NCBI GenBank assembly: GCA_947463665.1
Contig: CANHUD010000008.1
Coordinates: forward strand, 1 to 22,668
DNA from: Sphingobacteriales bacterium
GTDB lineage: Bacteria; Bacteroidota; Bacteroidia; Chitinophagales; Chitinophagaceae
Reading direction: 5' to 3'
Length of the DNA stretch: 22,668 nucleotides
This document shows, piece by piece, positions 14,843 to 22,540 of the stretch. The position numbers and the translations under genes are program-made. Each line of letters starts with the position of its first letter. Positions within the stretch are counted from its first letter, which is position 1. A model generated the notes under the pieces. The model had not been told where the DNA came from and did no database searches. It worked only from the letters and a program-made list of their open reading frames with translations.

Positions 14843-16075
14843 ATGGCAAAATCTACGTTGCATTGTTCTTTTTGCGGAAGAAGCCGGGATGAGGTTAAAA
14901 TCCTTATAGCCGGGCAGGATGGTCATATCTGCGAAAACTGCGTGGAACATGCCCGTGAAATCATTGAACAGGAACTCACCATCCGAACAGATGGAAGAGG
15001 TTCTCAATACAAACTCACCGTAAGTAAACCTACAGAGATCAAACGCTTCCTGGATGAATATATCATTGGACAGGACGATGCCAAAAAAGTACTATCAGTA
15101 GCGGTCTACAACCATTACAAAAGACTCCAGTACAAAACCAGTGAACACGATGTTGAAATCGACAAAAGCAACATCGTGATGGTTGGAGAAACAGGAACCG
15201 GAAAAACACTTCTCGCCAAAACCATCGCTAAACTCCTGAATGTTCCTTTTGCGATCGTTGATGCCACTGTATTTACAGAAGCAGGTTACGTGGGTGAAGA
15301 CGTGGAATCCATTCTTACCCGCCTTTTGCAAGTCTGCAATTACGATGTCACTGCCGCTGAAAAAGGAATCGTGTACATTGATGAGATCGATAAAATCGCC
15401 CGAAAAGGAGACAACCCGTCTATTACCAGGGATGTAAGCGGAGAAGGCGTTCAGCAGGGATTGCTAAAACTTCTGGAAGGTACAGAGGTTCTGGTACCAC
15501 CACAGGGAGGAAGAAAACATCCGGAACAAAAACTCATCAAGGTCAATACACAGAATATACTCTTCATTTGTGGTGGAGCTTTCGATGGAATTGATAAAAT
15601 CATAGCCCGTCGGGTGAATACCAATTCCATCGGCTTCAATGTAAACAAAAACGAACAGGAAGAAATGAAAAAGAACCTGCTGCAATATGTCAATGCACAG
15701 GATCTTAAAACATTCGGCCTGATTCCCGAACTGCTGGGACGCTTACCGGTTGTCACCTACCTGAGCCCCCTGGATGCAGAAACGCTTCGGGCTATCTTAA
15801 CGGAACCCAAAAACTCTCTGATCAAGCAATACACAAAACTCTTTGAACTGGAAGGCATCGCATTGACCATAGAAACACCGGTACTAGACTTTATGGTTAC
15901 CAAAGCGGTTGAATACAAACTGGGTGCCAGAGGACTTCGCTCTATTTGTGAAAGCATACTCACGGATGCCATGTTTGAACTGCCTTCCTCCAATGAAAAG
16001 AAATTTGTGCTTACATTGGAATACGCCATACACAAGTTCGACAAATCAAAAATGAACATGCTCAAAGTAGCCTGA
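14843..16075 (+). CDS. clpX: ATP-dependent Clp protease ATP-binding subunit ClpX
   Basis: ClpX is the AAA+ unfoldase that feeds ClpP. The 410-residue product has the N-terminal zinc-binding domain with Cys8, Cys11, Cys30 and Cys33; Walker A GETGTGKT (115-122); the pore-1 loop GYVGEDVE; Walker B VYIDEID (177-183); the RKH-type loop GGRKHPEQK; the IGF loop at 263-265 that docks ClpP; ELLGRLPV; and sensor 2 LGARGLRS. All key residues are present and length is normal. ATG 14843 is supported by the -7 box just upstream and the immediate zinc domain. With two ClpPs upstream, its single IGF loop may dock preferentially on one face of a mixed barrel. Confidence 0.98.
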   Translation: MAKSTLHCSFCGRSRDEVKILIAGQDGHICENCVEHAREIIEQELTIRTDGRGSQYKLTVSKPTEIKRFLDEYIIGQDDAKKVLSVAVYNHYKRLQYKTSEHDVEIDKSNIVMVGETGTGKTLLAKTIAKLLNVPFAIVDATVFTEAGYVGEDVESILTRLLQVCNYDVTAAEKGIVYIDEIDKIARKGDNPSITRDVSGEGVQQGLLKLLEGTEVLVPPQGGRKHPEQKLIKVNTQNILFICGGAFDGIDKIIARRVNTNSIGFNVNKNEQEEMKKNLLQYVNAQDLKTFGLIPELLGRLPVVTYLSPLDAETLRAILTEPKNSLIKQYTKLFELEGIALTIETPVLDFMVTKAVEYKLGARGLRSICESILTDAMFELPSSNEKKFVLTLEYAIHKFDKSKMNMLKVA

Positions 16076-16112
16076 TCTCTTTCCACAGGCTCAACGCTTA
16101 AATTACTTCATT

Positions 16113-16286
16113 TTGCAGGAACTGATTTCACGTCTGATGCAGGCCGGATTAACAGAAGAACAGGCCAACAAAGCCATTTCGATCATTAGCCAGTTTGCAA
16201 AGGAAAAGTTCCCACTATTCGGGGGAGCTATCGATAAACTTTTCAGTAAGTATGCTGTAAAAAAAGAAGAAGATTTTCTGGATTAA
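16113..16286 (+). CDS. small conserved-looking helical protein
   Basis: A short ORF runs from TTG 16113 (57 residues) or ATG 16137 (49 residues) to TAA at 16284-16286. The translation includes SRLMQAGLTEEQANKAIS, then FAKEKFPLFGGAIDKLFSK and an acidic end (EEDFLD). It reads as two or three amphipathic helices and is not random. The family style (LTEEQA.KAI, a helix, then KFP.F.GAID.LF) is one I believe recurs as small proteins in Bacteroidota, but I cannot name it. It has no signal or membrane segment. A near-consensus -7 sequence (TCATTTTG) overlaps the TTG, which would favour the ATG if used. It follows clpX by 37 bp. Confidence 0.55.
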   Translation: MQELISRLMQAGLTEEQANKAISIISQFAKEKFPLFGGAIDKLFSKYAVKKEEDFLD

Positions 16287-16319
16287 CCCAATCCAACGTC
16301 TTTCTCCCCCCTGATTTAT

Positions 16320-17204
16320 TCAATTCAATTTCAGATACGGCCGGATTTTTTCCAACCAAACTGAATCCAGCGCCGCTATTTTCAGCAAATCATCTGCACT
16401 CCGGAAAACACCATGCTGAGCCCGATAGGCAACTATGGCTTTCGCCTGCCGATACTGTATATAGGGATGTATAGATAAACTGTCTGTATTCCAAACGTTG
16501 ATGCGCAAGCCCCGAAGTTCTTTTTTCCCCAATCGTAAATAAGGTCTGAAATGCAGAAATACAGTATCGGAAAGTCCATAAATACCGGCCAGCTGGTCAA
16601 TTGCATACAGGCCTCCGCACCCCTCCCGAAATCGAATAATCCGGCCAGCCAGTTTTTCTCCGATCCATGGTAAGGCCTCCAGTTCAGCAGAATCGGCTGA
16701 ATTTATATCTACCGCCCCTAAAGCTTGTCTTGGCGGTTTCCGAAAACGGGGATCGATCGTAGCAACATCCAACCGTATGTTTCCTGAATAACGATACGGC
16801 GATCGTACCGGTTGCGTCTCTTCCATATGAACATATGGAATCAGCTTCATTGCCACGGGAGTATCTATCCCGTAGATGGACAATAAAGACAGGGGTGTTC
16901 GGAAGCGACCGCCTTTTTGAAGATAATTCCGAATCATCCGAACCGTTCGATCAGGAACACCAAAAGCCCGCCATTCCCTGTCAGAAATTTTGTTCGGATC
17001 AAATCTGTATACCTTCGTGAGCGGAACGGAGGTTGCTCCATGCAACGAATCTGCCCTCACCGTAAACGCTCTGTTTTCCCTTCCCTGGGAACTTCCCCAC
17101 CATGCCGGAAGAAGCCAGACCATTCCAACTAAAATCAGAAGTACCACCACTCCCAGTCGCTCCTTACGGGAAAAGGTACCATACGCCAGCAACCATTCTT
17201 TCAT
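16320..17204 (-). CDS. membrane-anchored helix-hairpin-helix (ComEA-like) protein
   Basis: The 294-residue protein has an N-terminal membrane segment after a short basic stretch (residues about 18-34, GVVVLLILVGMVWLLPAWW), placing the rest outside the cytoplasm. Three helix-hairpin-helix units follow: around FDPNKISDREWRAFGVPDR, around DINSADSAELEALPWIGEK (the classical ComEA-type repeat) and around HPYIQYRQAKAIVAYRAQHG, each ending in a 'G.F/Y....L..I.G/A.' pattern. These units bind DNA non-specifically in ComEA, the periplasmic DNA receptor of natural competence. This protein is longer than ComEA and similar Bacteroidota proteins are of unproven role, so competence is a reasonable but untested guess. 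It is 97 bp downstream of the MBL gene on the same strand. Confidence 0.85.
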   Translation of the reverse strand: MKEWLLAYGTFSRKERLGVVVLLILVGMVWLLPAWWGSSQGRENRAFTVRADSLHGATSVPLTKVYRFDPNKISDREWRAFGVPDRTVRMIRNYLQKGGRFRTPLSLLSIYGIDTPVAMKLIPYVHMEETQPVRSPYRYSGNIRLDVATIDPRFRKPPRQALGAVDINSADSAELEALPWIGEKLAGRIIRFREGCGGLYAIDQLAGIYGLSDTVFLHFRPYLRLGKKELRGLRINVWNTDSLSIHPYIQYRQAKAIVAYRAQHGVFRSADDLLKIAALDSVWLEKIRPYLKLN

Positions 17205-17301
17205 CCTGTTTTTGACACAAAAATCAATCAGTGGCAGGAACTTACCATGATGATTAATGCACGATAATCCTGTATTTTCACCAACCTCCGCTAGTGTTCC
17301 G

Positions 17302-18078
17302 TCAAATGCTTAAACGTAGCCCGTCAAACGCCAGCGCAATGCCGTCGGGAAGTGTATCGCTCACGTTTTCATGAAGACCCAGTTCATGGGAAATATGCGT
17401 GAAATAGGCCTGTGGTATCTCCAGTTCCTGCACCAGCGCAATCGCTTCCTGCAAAGTGAAATGGGAAATATGGGGGCGATGCCGGAGTGCATTCACAACC
17501 AGCACTTCTGAGCCGCGGATTCGATCTTTGGATGCCTCATCCATTCGGTTGGCGTCTGTTATATAGGTAAAATTCCCAAACCGAAAACCGAGAACCGGCA
17601 TCTGCATATGCCAGACATCGATAGGAGTTACCGGTATATCGCCTACCCAAAAAGGATCATCGGTGATCCGCGTCAGATTAATTTCCGGTACTCCCGGATA
17701 TTTACGCTCCGCAAACGCATAATAAAAATCCCTGCGCAATGCCTCCTCCGTAAGGGCATTAGCATAGATCTCCATTGGAAGAGATGAAAAAAAATTAAAC
17801 GCCCGGATATCATCCAAACCGGCAATATGATCTCTGTGGGGATGTGTAAACAATACCGCATCCAGCCGGCGGGTATTCGTACGAAGCATCTGGTATCGAA
17901 AATCGGGGCCGGTATCCACCACCAGCGTTGTTGTGCCGGATGACACAAGAATACTGCTTCGTAGTCGGTTGTCACGAGGGTCTGAAGAATGGCATACGGC
18001 ACAATCACATCCGATCATTGGTACCCCGCTACTGGTACCTGTACCCAGAAAGGTGATATGTAAAGGAGGAATTGCCAC
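17302..18078 (-). CDS. metallo-beta-lactamase-fold hydrolase (PhnP-like)
   Basis: The 258-residue product opens with HITFLGTGTSSGVPMIGC and has the MBL metal motif HPHRDH (79-84). Further ligands are likely Asp in ITDAN and His in FTHISHELG. An early GCDCAVC cluster (Cys24, 26, 29) resembles the PhnP subgroup, whose cysteines bind a structural zinc. PhnP is a phosphodiesterase acting on cyclic ribose phosphate; Bacteroidota members are mostly uncharacterised, and the absence of other phn genes here argues against a phosphonate role. The start is GTG 18078, 9 bp after the upstream gene's stop, so the two form an operon. It is probably a cytosolic phosphodiesterase or nuclease of unknown substrate. 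Confidence 0.88.
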   Translation of the reverse strand: MAIPPLHITFLGTGTSSGVPMIGCDCAVCHSSDPRDNRLRSSILVSSGTTTLVVDTGPDFRYQMLRTNTRRLDAVLFTHPHRDHIAGLDDIRAFNFFSSLPMEIYANALTEEALRRDFYYAFAERKYPGVPEINLTRITDDPFWVGDIPVTPIDVWHMQMPVLGFRFGNFTYITDANRMDEASKDRIRGSEVLVVNALRHRPHISHFTLQEAIALVQELEIPQAYFTHISHELGLHENVSDTLPDGIALAFDGLRLSI

Positions 18079-18087
18079 TAAGAATAA

Positions 18088-18357
18088 TCAGGCCTGCTCC
18101 TGTTTAGTGGGTAAATCTTCAAAAACCTTGCGGCTCTCGGGAGAAAGATGAGTAGGCTCGATCGTCAGTACAGAGATCAGGTCAATCAGTGTATTGATAC
18201 GCCCCTCCGTTTGCAGGAATTTATTCAGCACGATCACTTTCTTCTGTTCGAGAATGCAATATCCACTTTGAAACGTTCCCCGTTCATACCGGATGATGTA
18301 CCCGGCCTCTTCAATCAGCTTCTCCATCTTCGTCAGGGTGGCAGCATTTGTCTTCAT
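18088..18357 (-). CDS. conserved hypothetical protein co-transcribed with the MBL hydrolase
   Basis: I chose ATG 18357 (89 residues, MKTNAATLTKMEKLIEEAGY) over an in-frame TTG at 18363. The N-terminal helix, the strands around YIIRYERGTFQSGYCILEQ and the KKVIVLNKFLQTEGRINTL segment look like a compact alpha/beta protein, and I believe this is a recurrent small family in Bacteroidota. I know no function. It has no membrane or export signal. A consensus -7 box lies 20 bp upstream, and the MBL gene follows after 9 bp, so it is the first gene of that operon and might act on or with the hydrolase. Confidence 0.75.
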   Translation of the reverse strand: MKTNAATLTKMEKLIEEAGYIIRYERGTFQSGYCILEQKKVIVLNKFLQTEGRINTLIDLISVLTIEPTHLSPESRKVFEDLPTKQEQA

Positions 18358-18377
18358 AATCAATCACCGTGTTTGCA

Positions 18378-18385
18378 CAAATGTA
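18378..18385 (-). promoter_or_regulatory. -7 box of the small protein-MBL operon
   Basis: Read on the reverse strand, TACATTTG matches TAnnTTTG exactly, 20 nt before the ATG at 18357. No TTG is visible at -33. Confidence 0.6.
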
Positions 18386-18514
18386 CTGCCATCAATCCCT
18401 TTCAGCATAGCATTCTGCATAAACTTTTCTACATTCAGCCCTAAGTATGTGCATAAACGGGGCTATAAACAGTTTGCCTGTTTTGTACCACGAATCCCCT
18501 AAATTGCGACGTAC

Positions 18515-19657
18515 ATGAAAAGATCAACTCACCTTATCGGCTGGATCCTGCTAAGCGCACTGGCAGCCTATCTGCTTTGGGCCTATACTGGCAGAACAGC
18601 TCCTGCTGTTTCCCCTCAGCTGCAGCTTGATACTACCTTTGTAGTGAATGCCGATTCGGGTAAGGGAAATGTGATCGGGATCAACGCATGGATGGAACCC
18701 GCCGATTATACTTCCGGGGAACATTTTTTTGCCAAGCTGGACGGCTATATGAATCAGTGTAAGCAAAACAATTGGCTTCACCCCAATACGGTTGTAATCT
18801 TCCCGGAATATATCGGGACCTGGCTGGTACTGTCAGAAGAAAAAAATGAAGTCTATAATGCTCCCACACTCGAAAAAGCTATAACCAAATTCGTTATTAC
18901 TAACTACTTTAGATATATAGCCTCCTGGTTTATGTCGCCGGACTCTGCCACCAATAAGGTAACCCACTCGGTATTTGCCACCAAGGCAAAGAAAATGGCG
19001 GGATTATATCAAGATGTTTTCAGCCGACTCGCAAAAAAATACCGTGTGACCATCATCGCCGGCTCCATACTTTTACAGTCGCCCCGCATAAAAAACAACC
19101 GGATCATCGTAAAGAACGGATCGCTGGAAAATGTTTCAGCCATTTTCAATCCGGACGGCAGTCTGCAGCCCCATTTCACCCGCAAGGCCTTTCCTACTGC
19201 AGATGAACAGCCATTCACCAAGCGAAGTCTGCCCGGCGAACAGCCTGTATATGATCTGCCCATCGGCAGAACATCGGTTATGATCTGTGCAGATGCCTGG
19301 TTTCCGGAAAGTTACCAGGCGGTGCAGCAACGGGCACCTCAATTCATCGCCGTCCCATCATTTACACCATCTGAAAATTCCATGCAGCGCAGCTGGATGG
19401 GCTACAGTGGCTTTGACGCACCGGCAGATGTTCAAAAAGAAGACAGTGGCAGGATCTCCCTCCGTGAGGCCTGGCTAAAATATACCCTTCCAGCCCGCAT
19501 TCGTCCACTTAACACTCCATTTGGGATGACGGTATCACTGCGCGGCAGACTCTGGGATCTGGGTACGGACGGTGAACTTATCGTTTACAACCGCGGACAG
19601 GTGATCTGCCCCCGGCCTATGCAGGGTGCCTCAATGGTATGCCTCTGGCTGAACTAA
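18515..19657 (+). CDS. membrane-anchored carbon-nitrogen hydrolase (nitrilase superfamily)
   Basis: The 380-residue product has one N-terminal membrane helix (residues about 8-24) preceded by Lys2 and Arg3, which predicts the catalytic domain on the periplasmic side. The nitrilase triad is visible in order: Glu98 (IFPEYIG), Lys224 (FTRKAFP) and Cys258 (MICADAWFPE). Such enzymes hydrolyse amides or nitriles or transfer acyl groups; the exact substrate cannot be read from sequence. A roughly 60-residue segment (about 105-170) between Glu and the next core strands is longer than in typical soluble members. The gene stands alone, and its TAA overlaps the stop codon of convergent porX by 4 bp. It is not Lnt, which has several membrane helices. 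Confidence 0.85.
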   Translation: MKRSTHLIGWILLSALAAYLLWAYTGRTAPAVSPQLQLDTTFVVNADSGKGNVIGINAWMEPADYTSGEHFFAKLDGYMNQCKQNNWLHPNTVVIFPEYIGTWLVLSEEKNEVYNAPTLEKAITKFVITNYFRYIASWFMSPDSATNKVTHSVFATKAKKMAGLYQDVFSRLAKKYRVTIIAGSILLQSPRIKNNRIIVKNGSLENVSAIFNPDGSLQPHFTRKAFPTADEQPFTKRSLPGEQPVYDLPIGRTSVMICADAWFPESYQAVQQRAPQFIAVPSFTPSENSMQRSWMGYSGFDAPADVQKEDSGRISLREAWLKYTLPARIRPLNTPFGMTVSLRGRLWDLGTDGELIVYNRGQVICPRPMQGASMVCLWLN

Positions 19658-21216
19658 CTTCCTTTAACCTGCATTCGTATAACGGGAATCAGCATTTCCT
19701 CCATGGAGACGCCTCCATGCTGAAACGTATTTCGATAATAGTTTACAAAATGATTGTAGTTGTTAGGATAGCAGAGATACCCGTCTTCCCGGGCAAAAAT
19801 AAACGATGAATTGACCGTGGGAGAAGGCAGTCCCGCCTCCCTTGGATCTCTTACCGCGAACACATCGCGTGCCTCATAATTAAGGTTCCGGCCGTGTTTA
19901 TACCGCAAATTCGTGGTAGTGAGCTTGTCACCAATAACCTTAGCCGGGGTATTCACCCGGATGCTGCCATGGTCGGTCGACAAAATCAGCTGAAATTTCT
20001 TGTCGGCAATTTTTTTCAATGCCTGATACAACGGAGAATGCAGAAACCAGCTATGAGTCAGACTCCGGTAACTGGCTTCATCGGCAGCCAGCTCTTTCAG
20101 CACTTCCATCTCTGTTCGGGCATGGCTCAGCATATCCACAAAATTATACACCACAATACTCAGATCCTGTTGCAACAGATTGTGTGCATTGTCCAGCAAA
20201 CGCTGCCCATCCTGTGCCGTCAGAATTTTCTGATACGAAAACCGGATATCCTCCCTGCGCAGACGTTTCAGCTGGTGACGGAAAAACTCTTCCTCTGCCA
20301 GATTTTTACCCCCCTCTTCCTCATCGTTTTTCCAGAGAGAAGGGAAGGATTTTTCCATTTCGAGCGGTAGCAGTCCGGAAAAACAGGCATTCCGACTGTA
20401 TTGGGTGGCCGTTGGCAGAATGCTGTAAAACGTCTCTTCCTCCATGATGCGGAACAGCTCTGTGAATACCGGCTGTATAACCTTCCATTGGTCAAACCGC
20501 AGATTGTCGATCAGCAGCCATATCGTGGGGACATCGGGCTGTATGTGCGGCAGGATCTTAAAACGGAACAGCGTATGGCTCATGATCGGAGCATCCGTAG
20601 ACTTCGGATTTACCCAGGACAGGTAATGGCGACTAACAAACTTAAAGAATTCCGTATTGGCCTCATTCTTCTGGGATTGCAACACCTCCTGCAGTTCAGG
20701 ACTTTCACTCTTTCCCATCTCCAGTTCCCAGTAAACCAGCCTGCGGTAGATTTCCATCCACTGCCGATGGTCAGGATCGCTGTTCAGGGCCATAAAAAGT
20801 TCGCGAAACTGCTGCTGATAGGCTGTTACCGTTTTTTCCGCTACCAGTCGCTTGTTATCGATGATCTTCTTCAGACTTAGCAGAACCTGATTGGGATTCA
20901 CCGGTTTGATCAGATAATCACTGATCTGAGAACCGATCGCTTCATCCATCAGATTCTCCGTTTCATTTTTAGTGATCATCACCACTGGAAGACTACCCTG
21001 CAGCGCTTTGATCCGGCTTAGTGTTTCCAGTCCGCTGATGCCGGGCATCGATTCATCCAGCAACACTACATCCACCGGATGCTCCTTCACATAATCCAGC
21101 GCATCGTATCCATTGGTCAGGGTATGCACCTGATACCCCTTGGACTCCAGGAATTTTTTCTGTGATTGCAAACTCTCCATTTCGTCATCCACCCATAAGA
21201 TCACCGGTATAGCCAT
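19654..21216 (-). CDS. porX: PorX-type response regulator with PglZ/alkaline-phosphatase-like output domain
   Basis: The 520-residue protein starts with a receiver domain (residues 1-120) containing the acidic pocket VDDE (9-12), phosphoacceptor Asp54 (LLDESMPG) and Lys104 (LIKPVNP). The rest is a PglZ domain of the alkaline phosphatase superfamily: LLIDNLRFDQW (metal ligand Asp237), LPTATQYSRNA (nucleophile Thr at 269 or 271), YNFVDMLSHAR and STDHGSI with further metal ligands, then the YKHGRN segment. This is the layout of PorX, which in Porphyromonas and Flavobacterium is needed for type IX secretion and hydrolyses cyclic or linear oligonucleotides. The sensor kinase PorY is not in the window. 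It is divergent from the HD gene and convergent with the nitrilase gene. Confidence 0.94.
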   Translation of the reverse strand: MAIPVILWVDDEMESLQSQKKFLESKGYQVHTLTNGYDALDYVKEHPVDVVLLDESMPGISGLETLSRIKALQGSLPVVMITKNETENLMDEAIGSQISDYLIKPVNPNQVLLSLKKIIDNKRLVAEKTVTAYQQQFRELFMALNSDPDHRQWMEIYRRLVYWELEMGKSESPELQEVLQSQKNEANTEFFKFVSRHYLSWVNPKSTDAPIMSHTLFRFKILPHIQPDVPTIWLLIDNLRFDQWKVIQPVFTELFRIMEEETFYSILPTATQYSRNACFSGLLPLEMEKSFPSLWKNDEEEGGKNLAEEEFFRHQLKRLRREDIRFSYQKILTAQDGQRLLDNAHNLLQQDLSIVVYNFVDMLSHARTEMEVLKELAADEASYRSLTHSWFLHSPLYQALKKIADKKFQLILSTDHGSIRVNTPAKVIGDKLTTTNLRYKHGRNLNYEARDVFAVRDPREAGLPSPTVNSSFIFAREDGYLCYPNNYNHFVNYYRNTFQHGGVSMEEMLIPVIRMQVKGS

Positions 21217-21242
21217 AACACCATTTATCGTTAATAATCGGC

Positions 21243-21250
21243 TAAAGTTA
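21243..21250 (-). promoter_or_regulatory. candidate -7 box of porX
   Basis: On the reverse strand TAACTTTA differs from TAnnTTTG only at the last base and lies 26 nt before the porX ATG. It is 21 bp from the divergent -7 box at 21272, so both genes share a compact 91-bp control region. Confidence 0.45.
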
Positions 21251-21271
21251 GTATTTCCGTCTGCCGCTTTT

Positions 21272-21279
21272 TACCTTTG
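21272..21279 (+). promoter_or_regulatory. -7 box of the HD hydrolase gene
   Basis: TACCTTTG is an exact TAnnTTTG match, 28 bp before the ATG at 21308, which supports that start over the upstream frame extension into porX. TTA lies 21 bp upstream as a poor -33. Confidence 0.65.
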
Positions 21280-21307
21280 TCGCCTTTATTCTTCAATTTT
21301 AACACGA

Positions 21308-22516
21308 ATGCCTTTCCGCAAAATCATAAATGATCCGGTCTACGGTTTCATCACCATCGATGAACCGCTGATCTTCAACATCCTATCCCATCCCTATTTC
21401 CAGCGCCTTCGCCGGATCAAGCAAATGGCTCTGGCCCATCTGGTCTATCCGGGCGCGGTTCATACCCGGCTGCACCATGCTCTGGGTGCCTATCACCTGA
21501 TGGGGCTGGCCCTCTCCGAACTTCAGAACAAGGGCGCAGACATTACCCCGGAGGAAGCAACAGCCGCTAAAATCGCTATCCTGCTGCATGATATCGGCCA
21601 CGGCCCATTTTCCCATGCCCTTGAACATGTGCTGATTGAAGATCTTCATCATGAAGACATATCGCTCATGCTCATGAAAAAACTGGATCAGCAGTTTAAC
21701 GGACAACTAAAGCTGGCAATCGAGATCTTTACAGGCCAGCATCCGAAAAAATTCCTTCATCAGCTGATCAGTGGGCAGCTGGATGTAGACCGGATGGATT
21801 ATCTTACCCGCGACAGTTTCTTCACCGGTGTCAGCGAAGGTGTCATCGGATACGATCGCATCCTAAAAATGCTGACTGTTCACCAGGGAGAGCTGGTTGT
21901 GGAAGAAAAAGGCATCTACTCTATAGAGAAGTTTCTGGTGGCCCGACGGCTCATGTACTGGCAGGCATATCTGCACAAGACGGTTCTGGCAGCAGAAATG
22001 ATGCTGGTGAAGATCCTGGAACGCGCTAAACGCCTGCTCCAGCAGGGTGATGTAGACGTCAGGACCGATGGCCCCCTGACCAGATTTCTGGCAGGAGAAT
22101 TTTCCGGTGCCATGGATGAAAACCTGGATCTTTTCACATCACTGGATGATGCCGATGTAATCGTGGCTATGAAGAAATGGTGCCATCATCCGGATAAAGT
22201 GCTTTCCTTCCTTTGTCGCTCTGTCATGAACCGGGAACTGCTCAAAGTACAACTACAGGCCACACCAATTGATCCTGGCCTGTTGACTGAAAAACACCGG
22301 GAAACGGTCCGAATAACCGGTTTTACACCAGAAGAAGCAGGTTTTGTATGTTTTACAGGGGAATCAGTGAACCGCTTATACGATCCACACGTTGAACATA
22401 TCCGAATCCTGTACAAAGACGGTCGGCTGCGTGACATTTCACAGGTCGATAACGCCCTTATTCACGAAAACCTATCAGCACCTGTTAAAAAATTTTACCT
22501 TTGTTACGTGGGTTAG
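21308..22516 (+). CDS. HD-domain phosphohydrolase (dGTPase/SAMHD1-like)
   Basis: I chose ATG 21308 (402 residues, MPFRKIINDPVYGFITI); the frame is open upstream but runs antisense into porX. The HD motif is complete: His57 (HTRLHHALGAYHL), His94-Asp95 (ILLHDIGHGPFSH) and a later Asp in LDVDRMDYLTRDS, the LD..R.DYL.RD pattern of the deoxynucleotide triphosphohydrolase/SAMHD1 group. Members cleave dNTPs or other nucleotides; many bacterial ones remain uncharacterised, so substrate is unknown. It is cytosolic with no signal. Its 3' end carries the lpxD -7 box, so lpxD can be expressed separately. From memory, porX, this HD gene and lpxD occur together in many Bacteroidota. Confidence 0.92.
   Translation: MPFRKIINDPVYGFITIDEPLIFNILSHPYFQRLRRIKQMALAHLVYPGAVHTRLHHALGAYHLMGLALSELQNKGADITPEEATAAKIAILLHDIGHGPFSHALEHVLIEDLHHEDISLMLMKKLDQQFNGQLKLAIEIFTGQHPKKFLHQLISGQLDVDRMDYLTRDSFFTGVSEGVIGYDRILKMLTVHQGELVVEEKGIYSIEKFLVARRLMYWQAYLHKTVLAAEMMLVKILERAKRLLQQGDVDVRTDGPLTRFLAGEFSGAMDENLDLFTSLDDADVIVAMKKWCHHPDKVLSFLCRSVMNRELLKVQLQATPIDPGLLTEKHRETVRITGFTPEEAGFVCFTGESVNRLYDPHVEHIRILYKDGRLRDISQVDNALIHENLSAPVKKFYLCYVG
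22496..22503 (+). promoter_or_regulatory. -7 box of lpxD inside the end of the HD gene
   Basis: TACCTTTG matches the consensus exactly, lies within the last codons of the HD gene and is 37 bp before the lpxD ATG. No TTG is seen at -33. Confidence 0.55.
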
Positions 22517-22540
22517 GTTAAACAAAACAACTCGAAACGC

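Noticed and set aside
21140..21307. N-terminal extension of the HD gene into porX
   Set aside because: The extension is antisense to porX and overlaps the -7 box; the family starts at MPFRKIINDPVYG.
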